Source of the DNA: Asaia bogorensis
GTDB lineage: Bacteria; Pseudomonadota; Alphaproteobacteria; Acetobacterales; Acetobacteraceae
Assembly (NCBI GenBank): GCA_943333505.2
Contig: CALQTN020000006.1
Span: 45,560-109,559, forward strand
DNA length: 64,000 bases
Direction of reading: 5' to 3'
The notes under the pieces were generated by a model that searched no databases, was not told the DNA's origin, and saw nothing but the letters and a program-made list of their open reading frames with translations. Positions 1 to 8,155 of the stretch are shown in pieces (the stretch's first letter is position 1; each line of letters begins with the position of its first letter). Made by a program: the position numbers and the translations under genes.

Positions 1-48
1 AATTTTCCGCGCCAGATGCTGAAGGTCAAGCTTGGTTTGGAGTTTTAA
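1..48 (+). CDS. 3' end of a probable outer-membrane (TonB-dependent) receptor, partial
   Basis: An open frame enters from the left edge and stops with TAA at 46-48, two bases before the next start codon. The last residues read PRQMLKVKLGLEF. The alternating pattern and terminal Phe resemble the last beta-strand of TonB-dependent receptors. Only 15 codons are visible, so this rests on the C-terminal signature and on the neighbour being a metal-binding protein. A metal receptor of ZnuD type would fit but cannot be shown. Confidence 0.4.
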   Translation, partial: NFPRQMLKVKLGLEF

Positions 49-50
49 CC

Positions 51-962
51 ATGCCGATCACCCGTCGTGCCGCCCTCGTCCTTGCCCTGGTCCTTCCGGC
101 TCCCGCTTTCGCCCAATCTCCGCCCAAGCATGTCGTCGCCAGCTTCACCATCCTGGCCGATATGGTGCAGCGGGTTGGCGAGGGACGTGTTTCCGTCCGC
201 TCGCTGGCAGGGCCCGATCAGGACCTGCACGGCTACGAGCCGCGGCCATCCGACCTCAAAACGGTCGCGCAGGCCGACGTCATGGTGGTCAACGGCCTTG
301 GTCTCGAGGGATGGGCGGAGAGGATCGCACAGGCTGCCGGGTTCAAGGGGACCGGCATCGTTGCCTCCCGTGGAGTGGGGGCGCTGAAGGTCGGGCACAA
401 GCACGGCCCAGGCCAATCCGGCGCCCATAGCCATGGCACATTCGACCCCCATGCCTGGCAGGACGTCGCCAACGCCCGGCGCTATACTGCTAACATCTGC
501 GACGGCCTTTCTGTCGCCGACCCCACGCAGGCCCCTGCCTATGCGGCGGCAGCCGCGCGCTATATCGCAGAACTTGATGCGCTGGACGCCGAGATTCGGA
601 CGCTCTTCGCAGCCATCCCGCGCGAGCGGCGACGGGTAGTGACGTCGCATGAGGCCTTTGCCTACTTCGCTGATGCCTATGGTGTGGACATGCTTGCCAT
701 TTCCGGCACCTGGGGCGATGCGGAGCCGTCCGCGCGTCAGTTTGCGACGCTGGCAGCCCAGGTGAAGCGGCAGGACATCCGTGCCCTGTTCCTGGAGAAT
801 GCGGGCAATGCCGCCGCCTTGCGTGCCCTATCCGCTGAGACCGGCGTCGCCATTGGCGGCCGGTTGTACGCCGACGCGCTGACCCAGCCGGGCGGGCCAG
901 CCGGCACCTACATCGACATGATGCGATACAACGCACACACCGTCGCCCAGGCCTTGAAGTAA
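51..962 (+). CDS. Metal (Zn/Mn) ABC transporter substrate-binding protein
   Basis: This 303-aa periplasmic binding protein belongs to the ZnuA/TroA (cluster 9) family, which delivers Zn2+ or Mn2+ to an ABC importer. A signal peptide ends near AFA-QS (about residue 22). Family features are visible in order: DLHGYEPRPSD (first ligand His), a short His-rich loop HKHGPGQSGAHSHG (about 122-135), FDPHAWQD, TSHEAFAYFADAYG, and the C-terminal LYADAL...GTYIDMM segment carrying the ligand Asp. The His-rich loop favours zinc. The start codon lies 2 bp after the stop of the probable receptor, suggesting one transcript. No ATPase or permease is in the window. Confidence 0.88.
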   Translation: MPITRRAALVLALVLPAPAFAQSPPKHVVASFTILADMVQRVGEGRVSVRSLAGPDQDLHGYEPRPSDLKTVAQADVMVVNGLGLEGWAERIAQAAGFKGTGIVASRGVGALKVGHKHGPGQSGAHSHGTFDPHAWQDVANARRYTANICDGLSVADPTQAPAYAAAAARYIAELDALDAEIRTLFAAIPRERRRVVTSHEAFAYFADAYGVDMLAISGTWGDAEPSARQFATLAAQVKRQDIRALFLENAGNAAALRALSAETGVAIGGRLYADALTQPGGPAGTYIDMMRYNAHTVAQALK

Positions 963-1057
963 ACCAACATTTCCCAGATGACGATGGATTTTCTTGTACG
1001 TCCCCGCCAAATCTGTCATGAGTATCAGCGTGTTATGGCCGGATTGGACGGACGTGT

Positions 1058-1375
1058 ATGGAACACCCAACGGGTGAAGCGGATGATGGCACCTTGCGGC
1101 TCGATTTTGATCGCCGGCTGAAGCCGGAATTCCACGGTAGCGCATCACCTCGGACGCCGGACTGCTCGCATACCGTGAGTAGGACGACGCGCTCGGGCTG
1201 ACTGATCTGGCGGGTGCGGCGCTGTCGGAATGCCGCTGCGGCAGGACACCCGCCATCCGCCACCCGCCATCTGCAGCCTGGCCTGTTCCGCTAATCCGTG
1301 TTCGGCCGTCTCGCCGGGTATGAGGACGTGAACGATGCCCAAAGTCGCGCCCATGATCCGGCGATGCGTGCCGTG
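1058..1375 (+). pseudogene. IS1380-family transposase, 5' fragment, frameshifted and truncated
   Basis: From ATG 1058 the frame gives MEHPTGEADDGTLRLDFDRR and then LKPEFHGS, matching the N-terminus of IS1380-type transposases. A frameshift near 1137-1142 is needed to continue as ITSDAGLLAYRE, followed by an in-frame TAG and DDALGLTDLAGA. Further degraded sequence leads to SVFGRLAGYEDVNDA and AHDPAMRAVL (about 1296-1378), a hallmark block of the family. Homology stops at the 3' end of the oppositely oriented DUF6134-like gene, so the remaining three quarters of the transposase are lost. The copy is non-functional. No terminal inverted repeat could be fixed with confidence. Confidence 0.8.
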
Positions 1376-2017
1376 CTAAATCTGTTCGTAGGTGATGATC
1401 GACCCGTCCCGGCCGGTCGCGGCGAGGCCGACCCAAACGCCTGCAGGGTCGTACCAGAGATCGAGGTTCTCCTTGCCGACCAGCGCGTAACGATCGGCGG
1501 CAACCGCCCGGCCGCGCGCGTTGACCTGTTCCTTACCTTTGGGGGTCACCCGAAAATCCAACAATTCGCCGTCCTGGATATTGACCATCGGGCCGACCAA
1601 TTGGGCACGATTCCAGTGGCTGGCGGCAATCGATCCGACCGGCGCGAGATAAGGCTTACCGGCCGAGCCTTCGACCGCGAGCTGCTCCTTCTGCCGCCGA
1701 GCTGTGACAAAATCCTTGGTCCCGCCGTCATCGGTGGTCCCGGTCATTTCCATCAGAACATCGCCGCGCCAGCGTTCGGTCGCCCGCAGCGTGTAGCGAT
1801 AAAGCGTAATCGGCCCGAACCCAACGCGGATGTCGACATTGATATCGACCTGCATCTGCGCCGCATCGCCCGTGAAGGTCAGGCTGTGGCGGCCAATATC
1901 GTCACCTTTCCGCATCACCCGGAACACCAGATTTTGCCTTGGCATCGACCACGCCGGCAGGCCGGTGCCCGCCACCCCAAGCCCGACCAACATTGCGCGC
2001 CGCCCGATTAACCCCAT
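1376..2017 (-). CDS. DUF6134-like secreted protein
   Basis: This 213-aa protein has an N-terminal Tat/Sec-like signal (GRRAMLVGLGVAGTGLPAWS) followed by a beta-rich domain with the pattern VFRVMRKGDDIGRH. The pattern resembles the DUF6134 family, small exported proteins of unknown function often encoded beside cyclopropane-synthase-like methyltransferases in alphaproteobacteria. ATG at 2017 is chosen because it places the signal peptide at the N-terminus; longer frames run toward the divergent methyltransferase promoter. Its last codons abut the decayed IS1380 fragment. No catalytic motif is recognised. Confidence 0.7.
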   Translation of the reverse strand: MGLIGRRAMLVGLGVAGTGLPAWSMPRQNLVFRVMRKGDDIGRHSLTFTGDAAQMQVDINVDIRVGFGPITLYRYTLRATERWRGDVLMEMTGTTDDGGTKDFVTARRQKEQLAVEGSAGKPYLAPVGSIAASHWNRAQLVGPMVNIQDGELLDFRVTPKGKEQVNARGRAVAADRYALVGKENLDLWYDPAGVWVGLAATGRDGSIITYEQI

Positions 2018-2088
2018 ATCGCCATCTCCGCATTCGCGACCCAAATCCAAGCGTAGGGCTTCGTATCCCACGCCAATAAGGCGCCGTC

Positions 2089-3111
2089 ATGAATTTCCGT
2101 CGTCTCGGCTTTGCCGCCGCTGATCATCTGCCTTTGCCCGATATGGTACTGCGTAGCGCGATCGCAACACTGTGCGGCCGCACCGCGCGGGAACTCGCGG
2201 CCAGCCCGGCCAACGCCACTGCGGCGTTCGTCGCCAGCATGGGGCAACGCCCAATTGCCCTTCATACCGACGCCGCCAACGCCCAGCACTACGAATTGCC
2301 GCCCGAATTCTTCGCGCTCTGCCTCGGTCCGCATCGCAAATATTCCAGCTGCCTTTACGCCCCCGGCGACAGCCTGGCCGACGCCGAGGCGCGCGGTCTC
2401 GCGGAAACCTGCGCCCATGCCGATTTGCACGACGGCCAGGACATCCTGGAACTCGGCTGCGGCTGGGGCTCACTCAGCCTGTGGATGGCGGCACACTACC
2501 CGAATGCCCGTATCACCGCGGTCTCCAATTCACGTCCGCAACGCCTCCATATCGAGGCCGAGGCCGCCAGGCGCGGCCTGGTGAACCTGCGCGTCATCAC
2601 CGCCGACATGAACGGCTTCGATCCCGGCGCGCGGTTCGACCGGGTGGTGTCGGTGGAAATGTTCGAACACATGTCCAACTGGCGCGATTTGCTGGGCCGG
2701 GTGCGCGGCTGGATAAAGCCGGATGGACGGCTGTTCCTGCACGTATTCAGCCACCGCACCACCCCCTACAGCTTCGAAACCGATGACCCGTCCGACTGGA
2801 TCGCCCAGCATTTCTTCACCGGCGGCATCATGCCGAGCCACGGCATGGTTCGGGAATTTGGCGACCTGTTCGCGTTGGAGGCCGATTGGCGCTGGGATGG
2901 CACGCACTACGCTCGCACGGCGCGTGACTGGCTGGCGAATTTCGACCGTAACCGGACCGCGATCGATGTCGTCTTGCGCCAGGTTTATGGGGCGGCGGCG
3001 CCGACGTGGGCGCGGCGCTGGCGGATATTTTTTCTGGCGACCGAAGGGCTGTTTGGCTATGCGGGCGGCAGTGAATGGGCCGTGAGCCATTATCGGCTGG
3101 CCGCGATTTAG
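2089..3111 (+). CDS. Cyclopropane-fatty-acyl-phospholipid synthase-like SAM methyltransferase
   Basis: This 340-aa class I SAM-dependent methyltransferase is of the CFA synthase / mycolic acid cyclopropane synthase type. Visible features are HYELPPEFF and YSSCLYAPGDSLADAE (the substrate-side region), ELGCGWGS (SAM-binding motif I, about 124-131), ITAVSNS, VEMFEHM (conserved Glu) and LFLHVFSH. Relatives act on lipid acyl chains or small amines. The divergent DUF6134-like gene is a common neighbour in alphaproteobacteria, but the exact substrate is unknown. It is somewhat shorter than E. coli Cfa (382 aa). Confidence 0.85.
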   Translation: MNFRRLGFAAADHLPLPDMVLRSAIATLCGRTARELAASPANATAAFVASMGQRPIALHTDAANAQHYELPPEFFALCLGPHRKYSSCLYAPGDSLADAEARGLAETCAHADLHDGQDILELGCGWGSLSLWMAAHYPNARITAVSNSRPQRLHIEAEAARRGLVNLRVITADMNGFDPGARFDRVVSVEMFEHMSNWRDLLGRVRGWIKPDGRLFLHVFSHRTTPYSFETDDPSDWIAQHFFTGGIMPSHGMVREFGDLFALEADWRWDGTHYARTARDWLANFDRNRTAIDVVLRQVYGAAAPTWARRWRIFFLATEGLFGYAGGSEWAVSHYRLAAI

Positions 3112-3247
3112 GCGCAGCAGGAGTGCCCGGCTGGGCTGGCAAGAGCCGAAATATTGGGTAGAAGCACGCGTAAGGGCCAGCCAAGGCCCGATGGAACGCC
3201 ACTGACCACTGCATGGTCGACGAGCGTCCGAACCAGGGAGCCTTCGC

Positions 3248-4612
3248 ATGTCCGAGACCAATCGCCGCCGCCATGTTCTACCCCGCCGTGCTGTTTTGGC
3301 CGGCAGCCTCGCCGCCGTGCCCGCCATGGCGCTGTCCGGCCGCGCCAATGCGCAGGCAGGTGCAGGCCTCGGCACCGCCCAGGCCCCGATCACCATCCGG
3401 ATGCTCGCCAACTCGGCGTTCTCCAACCAGTGGCAGACCGTGATGGTGCCGGAGTTCAACAAGCGCTTCCCGCATATCAACGTGGTGATCGACGGCGCGG
3501 CCTATGCCGAGCAACTCGCCAAAATCCTGCTCGACCTCACCGGCGACAAGCCGACCTATGATCTGTTTGCGATCGACGATCCCTGGGTGCCGCAAGTGGC
3601 ACAGACCGGGCATCTGCTCGACCTGAAGCAGGACGCCAAGGCCTGGACCGCGGCCGACTATGACTGGGACGATTTCAATGCCGCCCCGCTTGCCGCCAGC
3701 GAATGGAAGGGCGTGCAATACGGCGTGCCCCTGCGCTGCAACATGCTGCTGATGTTCACCAACAAGACCCATTTCGCCAAGGCCGGCCTGCCGGCGCCAA
3801 CCCCGAAGCTGACCTGGGCCGAATTCCTCGCCCAGGCGCCGAAGCTGGTGCAGGACGTGTCCAATTCCGGCAAGGTCAATGCCTGGGCGATCGATACGTA
3901 TTTCACCCGCGATAGCCTGACGCCGACGATCTGGCAGGCGATCCTCAACGCCAATGGCGGCGAACTGATCGATGCCGCCGGCAAGCCGACCTTTAACAAC
4001 GCCAAGGGCGTCGCGGCCCTGCAAACCCATATCGACCTGCTGAAATATGCACCGCCCGGTGCGCGCGCCCACGGCTTTACCGAATCGCTCCAGGCGTTCC
4101 GCCAGGGCCAGGTGGCGGTGATGTTCCAATGGGGCAGCGTCTACAAAGGCACCGCCGTCGATCCCGCGACCACGACCCTGAAACCCGAAGACGTCGGCAT
4201 CCAGGTCATGCCGGTCGGCAGTGCCCATGCCGGCACCCATCGCGGCATCTGGAATGGCTCGGTGTCCAAGAAAAGCCCGAACCAGCAGGCAGCCTGGGCC
4301 TTGCTGCAATGGCTGAGCTCCAAACAGGGCGAGATCTGGCATTCCAGCGTTGTCGGCGCTTTCCCGGCGCGCAAATCGACCCTGGCGAGCAAGCCGGGCC
4401 CTGGCGCCGAATGGCTGGCACCGGTTTTCGCCACGTTACAGCAGTCGTACGAGGTTGCGGCCGCCGGCCGGATGTGGCGGCCACGTTCGGCCAAGTCCGA
4501 CGCCGCCCAGCAAATCCTCGCCGATGAAACCGCGCGCGCCTTCAATGGCGACGTCAAGGTAGCCGAGGCGCTCGACAGTGCCGCCCGCAAGATCGAGCGG
4601 CTGCGCCTGTAG
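3248..4612 (+). CDS. Sugar-type ABC transporter substrate-binding protein (family 1)
   Basis: This 454-aa periplasmic binding protein has a twin-arginine-type leader (PRRAVLAGSLAAVPA) with cleavage likely after ANA-Q. The body follows the family 1 pattern: VMVPEFNKRFPHINV, then YDLFAIDDPWVPQVA, QYGVPLRCNMLLMFTNK, LTWAEFLAQAPKL and GQVAVMFQWGS. A GGGAG ribosome site precedes ATG 3248. Two permease genes follow in the same orientation after a strong hairpin, so this is the binding component of a carbohydrate or polyol importer. The actual ligand cannot be read from the sequence. Confidence 0.88.
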   Translation: MSETNRRRHVLPRRAVLAGSLAAVPAMALSGRANAQAGAGLGTAQAPITIRMLANSAFSNQWQTVMVPEFNKRFPHINVVIDGAAYAEQLAKILLDLTGDKPTYDLFAIDDPWVPQVAQTGHLLDLKQDAKAWTAADYDWDDFNAAPLAASEWKGVQYGVPLRCNMLLMFTNKTHFAKAGLPAPTPKLTWAEFLAQAPKLVQDVSNSGKVNAWAIDTYFTRDSLTPTIWQAILNANGGELIDAAGKPTFNNAKGVAALQTHIDLLKYAPPGARAHGFTESLQAFRQGQVAVMFQWGSVYKGTAVDPATTTLKPEDVGIQVMPVGSAHAGTHRGIWNGSVSKKSPNQQAAWALLQWLSSKQGEIWHSSVVGAFPARKSTLASKPGPGAEWLAPVFATLQQSYEVAAAGRMWRPRSAKSDAAQQILADETARAFNGDVKVAEALDSAARKIERLRL

Positions 4613-4632
4613 TGTGGGATCTCCGCACGATG

Positions 4633-4674
4633 GTCATCATCCCCTCAAACGAAGCCGTTTGAGGGGATGATGAT
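4633..4674 (+). promoter_or_regulatory. Perfect long stem-loop between binding-protein and permease genes
   Basis: Arms 4634-4651 and 4656-4673 pair perfectly over 18 bp (core CATCATCCCCTCAAACG) around an AAGC tetraloop, with one more G-U pair outside. No T-run follows, so it is not a classical terminator. Such stems after binding-protein genes are known to protect upstream mRNA and lower permease expression. The right arm also contains the only GGGG-type sequence upstream of the permease ATG at 4681. Confidence 0.75.
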
Positions 4675-4680
4675 CTAGCC

Positions 4681-5577
4681 ATGGCCCGATCCCGCCGTGC
4701 ATCCCGCGTAGCCGATCTGTGCGCGCGGTGGGGCTTCATGTCGCCGGCAGCTTTGCTGCTGTTCGCCACCTTGGCCTACCCGATCGCCTACACGGTCTAT
4801 ATCAGCTTCGGGGAGATCGATCTCGGGTCGTTCAGCGTCACCGACTGGGTGGGCTGGGACAATTACCTGACCGTGATTGAAGATGACCGTTTCTGGAGTT
4901 CGCTCTGGGTGACGGGCGTTTATCTGGTCTTCGCCATGCCGTTGCAGATGGTGCTCGGCTTCGGCATCGCCTTTCTGATCAATGCTAATTGGAAGGGCCG
5001 CAGCGCGGTGCGCGCGCTGTTCATCATCCCGATGGTGGTCGCCCCGGTGATCGCCGGTGGCATCTGGCGCATGTTGCTGGACCCGCTTTGGGGTGTGGCG
5101 AACTTCGTCATCGGCGCGTTCGGGTTCGCCCCGGTCGACTGGCTGGGCGACCCGACCTTCGCCATGGTGACAGTCGTCATGATCGACACCTGGCGCTGGA
5201 CCCCGTTCGTGACGCTGATTGCCTCGGCGGCCCTGCTGTCCTTGCCGCGCGACCTGTTCGAGGCCGCCGCGATCGACGGCGCCGGCTGGTGGACAACCTT
5301 ATGGCGCATCACCCTGCCGCTGCTGGTCCCGGTGATTGCGGCGACCTTCATCGTGCGCTGGCTTGGGGCGGTGAAGATGTTCGACATTGCCCTCGCCGCC
5401 ACCCATGGCGGGCCCGGCCGGGCGACCAGCGTGGTCAACCTGTTCATCTACGAAGAAGCCTTCCGCTCGCTCAAATTCGCTGAATCGGCTGCGATGTCGA
5501 TCATTGTGCTGGCGCTGACCATGGTGCTGACCGCAATTTTCCTGCGTGGCAGCCGGATGCTGGAGGATCGGCATTGA
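4681..5577 (+). CDS. Sugar-type ABC transporter permease (MalF/UgpA type)
   Basis: This 298-aa inner-membrane permease of the carbohydrate ABC importer family has about six hydrophobic segments. The cytoplasmic EAA loop reads FEAAAIDGAGWWTTLWRITLPLL (about 198-220) and docks the ATPase. It is the first of a permease pair; its 3' end overlaps the next gene by 4 bp (ATGA). It is probably co-transcribed with the binding protein but separated from it by a long stem-loop. No ATPase gene follows. Confidence 0.9.
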   Translation: MARSRRASRVADLCARWGFMSPAALLLFATLAYPIAYTVYISFGEIDLGSFSVTDWVGWDNYLTVIEDDRFWSSLWVTGVYLVFAMPLQMVLGFGIAFLINANWKGRSAVRALFIIPMVVAPVIAGGIWRMLLDPLWGVANFVIGAFGFAPVDWLGDPTFAMVTVVMIDTWRWTPFVTLIASAALLSLPRDLFEAAAIDGAGWWTTLWRITLPLLVPVIAATFIVRWLGAVKMFDIALAATHGGPGRATSVVNLFIYEEAFRSLKFAESAAMSIIVLALTMVLTAIFLRGSRMLEDRH

Positions 5578-6431
5578 TGGCGCTCACCCCCGCCGCCCGC
5601 CGCCGCAGGGCGGCCTTCCTGCGCCAGTTGCGGATCTGGGCCGGGGTCCTGGTGTGCGCAGCGTTCCTGGTGCCGATCCTGTGGATGGTGCTGACATCGC
5701 TGAAGCTGCAACGCGAGATTTTCACCACCCCGCCGACGCTGTTCTTCACCCCGACCTTGGAAACCTATTACAGCTACCTCGAACGAACCGACCTGCCGCG
5801 ACGGATGATCAACACTGTCATCGTTGCCTGCGGGGCCGGGCTGGTATCGATCATCGCCGGGTCGATGGCTGGCTATGCGCTGGCCCGGGTGAAGCTAAAA
5901 GGGGCTGGCACCATCGGCGTGCTGATCCTGCTGTCGCGCGGGGTGCCGCCGATCGCGCTTGCCGTTCCGATGTTCCTGGTGGCGCGCAATCTCGGTCTGA
6001 TCGACAAGCACATCACCCTGATCCTGGCCTACTGCACCTTCCTGATCCCTTATGTGATGTGGCTGATGCGCGGCTTCTTCAAGTCGCTGCCCGAGGAGTT
6101 GGAGGAAGCCGCCAAGCTCGACGGATGCAGCCGTTTCGGGGCGTTCTTTCGCATCATCGTGCCGATTTCACTGCCGGGCCTGCTGTCCACCCTGATTTTC
6201 AGCATCATCCTGGCGTGGGAGGAATTGCTGTTTGCCCTGGTGCTGACCAACCGCATCGCCACCACCGTGCCGGTGGTGATTTCCAACATTGTCGGCGATA
6301 CGGTCAACGGCGCCAATTGGGGCGCATTGAGCGCGGTTGGCACGATGACGGTGATCCCGGTGATCATCTTCGCGCTGCTGGTGCAGAAATGGCTGATCCA
6401 AGGGCTTGCTGACGGCGCCACCAAGGGCTGA
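5574..6431 (+). CDS. Sugar-type ABC transporter permease (MalG/UgpE type)
   Basis: This is the 285-aa second permease of the importer. It has a hydrophobic N-terminal segment, the MalG-type periplasmic region, and the EAA motif EEAAKLDGCSRFGAFFRIIVP in the last cytoplasmic loop. It overlaps the preceding permease by 4 bp, indicating translational coupling and a heterodimeric channel. The operon ends here, facing the convergent decarboxylase gene. The ATP-hydrolysing subunit must come from elsewhere, perhaps a shared MsmK/UgpC-like protein. Confidence 0.9.
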   Translation: MMALTPAARRRRAAFLRQLRIWAGVLVCAAFLVPILWMVLTSLKLQREIFTTPPTLFFTPTLETYYSYLERTDLPRRMINTVIVACGAGLVSIIAGSMAGYALARVKLKGAGTIGVLILLSRGVPPIALAVPMFLVARNLGLIDKHITLILAYCTFLIPYVMWLMRGFFKSLPEELEEAAKLDGCSRFGAFFRIIVPISLPGLLSTLIFSIILAWEELLFALVLTNRIATTVPVVISNIVGDTVNGANWGALSAVGTMTVIPVIIFALLVQKWLIQGLADGATKG

Positions 6432-6434
6432 CGC

Positions 6435-6458
6435 ATGACCGCGCCGATCAGCGGTCAT
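6435..6458. terminator. Hairpin between convergent genes
   Basis: ATGACCGC (6435-6442) and GCGGTCAT (6451-6458) form an 8-bp stem in the 33-bp gap between the permease and decarboxylase stop codons. It may act as a terminator in either direction. There is no long T-run. Confidence 0.5.
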
Positions 6459-6464
6459 CATGCT

Positions 6465-7736
6465 CTATGCGACCTGAAAAGACCCGGGCGGGCTGATGTC
6501 ATTCGGGTTTTTGATCGCTGAAACCGTATAGCCAGGGGTTTGCAGCAAGGGTGCGTCGATCACCTCGACAATGCGGGCGCGGTCGAAGCCGTTGAAGGCG
6601 GTGCGCAGGCAGAAGCCGTAAGCGCCCAATTGGCCAAGCTCGATCCAGTCGCCTTCCCCGATATCCGCAGGCAACCAGAACGGGCCGGCCATCGCGTCGG
6701 CGCTGTCGCAGGTCGGGCCGAAGAAGCTGAACGGCTGGAGATTTGCCTGGCTGAGGCCGCCGGGGCGCACCAGTCGCGCCGGAAAGCGGAAACCCAGCGC
6801 GCCGGCGTCCGACAGGCTGCCGAACACGCCGTCGTTCAGGTAAAGCCATTCGCCACGCCGCGCCTGGACCTGCACCACAACCGAGCCACCGGCTGCAACC
6901 AGCGCGCGGCCGGGCTCAGCCCACAGCTCGACAGTTTCCGGCAGGCCGAGCGCCGCGAAGCCCGCGTCAATTGCGGCGATGAACGCCCCCAAAGGCGGCG
7001 GGGTGATATCCGGATAGCTTACCGGAAAACCGCCGCCGATATCGACGATGTCTACCGCGACCGACGCTGCGCGGATCGCCGCGCCCGCCACCTGCATTGC
7101 CCGGCCATAAGCCAGCGGATCGAGGCATTGCGAGCCGACATGGAAGGATACCCCAAGCCGGACCGCCAGCGGACGTGCCGTGCGCAGCAACGCGGCCGCC
7201 GTTTCGGTATCGGCGCCGAACTTGCCTGACATATCGATCGCGGCGCCGCCGGCCGGCAAAGCGAGCCGCACGATGATGCCAAGATCGGTTGCATTGCCGG
7301 TTTCGACCAGAATCTTCGCCAGTTCATCAGCGGAATCGATCACGAAATCCCGCACCCCGGCGTCGAAATAGGCGGCACGGATCGCCGAGCGCGCCTTGAT
7401 CGGGTGCATGAAATGGATCGCCGCGTCGGCAAACATGCTGCGCACCAGGGCAATTTCGTTCGCCGATGCGCAGTCGAAATGGCGAACGCCACCTTCCCAC
7501 AATGCGCGCAGCACGCCGGGTTCGGGGTTGCACTTCACCGCGTACATAACGGTCCCCGGAAAATCGTCGGTAAATTGGCGCGCGGTCGTCGCCAGCACTG
7601 CCGGCCGCAGGCAATGCACCGGCACGTCCGGATGGTCGGCGGCGATCACCGCATCGACGCTGGTCGCGGCAACCGGTTCCACGGCGATCGAGCGGCGGAG
7701 TGGGGAAACGGCATTGCGGAAGCGGGTGACAGACAT
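6465..7736 (-). CDS. Ornithine/lysine decarboxylase, fold-III PLP enzyme
   Basis: This 423-aa PLP-dependent decarboxylase belongs to the eukaryotic-type (alanine racemase fold) ornithine decarboxylase family, which makes putrescine (or cadaverine) in the cytoplasm. Key elements are the PLP lysine in YAVKCNP (about residue 68), HVGSQ, the phosphate-binding DIGGGFP, EPGRALVA, the catalytic Cys in PTCDSAD, and the C-terminal GAYGFCLRTAFNGF. The gene follows a structured leader resembling the speF RNA element, which in alphaproteobacteria precedes this enzyme. Together with the upstream agmatinase this gives two routes to putrescine. Ornithine is inferred to be the main substrate; the family also contains lysine-active enzymes. 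Confidence 0.9.
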   Translation of the reverse strand: MSVTRFRNAVSPLRRSIAVEPVAATSVDAVIAADHPDVPVHCLRPAVLATTARQFTDDFPGTVMYAVKCNPEPGVLRALWEGGVRHFDCASANEIALVRSMFADAAIHFMHPIKARSAIRAAYFDAGVRDFVIDSADELAKILVETGNATDLGIIVRLALPAGGAAIDMSGKFGADTETAAALLRTARPLAVRLGVSFHVGSQCLDPLAYGRAMQVAGAAIRAASVAVDIVDIGGGFPVSYPDITPPPLGAFIAAIDAGFAALGLPETVELWAEPGRALVAAGGSVVVQVQARRGEWLYLNDGVFGSLSDAGALGFRFPARLVRPGGLSQANLQPFSFFGPTCDSADAMAGPFWLPADIGEGDWIELGQLGAYGFCLRTAFNGFDRARIVEVIDAPLLQTPGYTVSAIKNPNDISPPGSFQVA

Positions 7737-7894
7737 GGCAGCAATCCTCGGCGAACGAGCAACGCGGCGGCGCCATGGAAGGGCACACGCCGACAGAACA
7801 GGAACGAAATGGGTTCCGGCCGCACGCCAATAGCTGTGCGGTCAAACCCTAAGCGAGGATGCGCGGACTTCGCATCGCACGATGGCCAACATCA

Positions 7895-7995
7895 AACATA
7901 CCCGATCCCTTAAGGACACCAGCCCATCTGGCTGGCTCGACCGAAAAGGACGCGTTACGTCGTTGCTGTGGCCCCCTCGGGGGCCTCTCGGCCAG
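7895..7995 (-). promoter_or_regulatory. Candidate speF-type structured RNA leader
   Basis: On the minus strand the region upstream of the ornithine decarboxylase folds into a GGCCCC/CGAG/GGGGCC hairpin (around 7970-7985), then the linear block ACGACGTAACGCGTCC, TTTTCGG, and a CCAGCC/GGCTGG hairpin followed by TGTCCTTAAGGGATCGG. Order, position and gene context resemble the speF RNA motif described from alphaproteobacterial ornithine decarboxylase genes. The match is from memory of the motif and needs a covariance search. It lies about 160-260 nt before the start codon. Confidence 0.6.
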
Positions 7996-8155
7996 AACTG
8001 GCCTGCGGCACGTGCGATTGCGTCTTTAGCACCGGCTGACAAATCAGCGCGGACCGGCGGTATACGGCCACTCACCCCGCAGCGGAAATGCGGATTCACG
8101 ACCCGTGCTGCGTTGTGGGCGCATGGGTTGGCAGGCTGAAAATCTCCGCCCGCTT

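Noticed and set aside
3278..4342. 354-codon open frame antisense to the sugar-binding protein
   Set aside because: His/Gly/Arg-rich shadow of a high-GC gene, no recognisable domain, and the plus-strand protein is clearly real.
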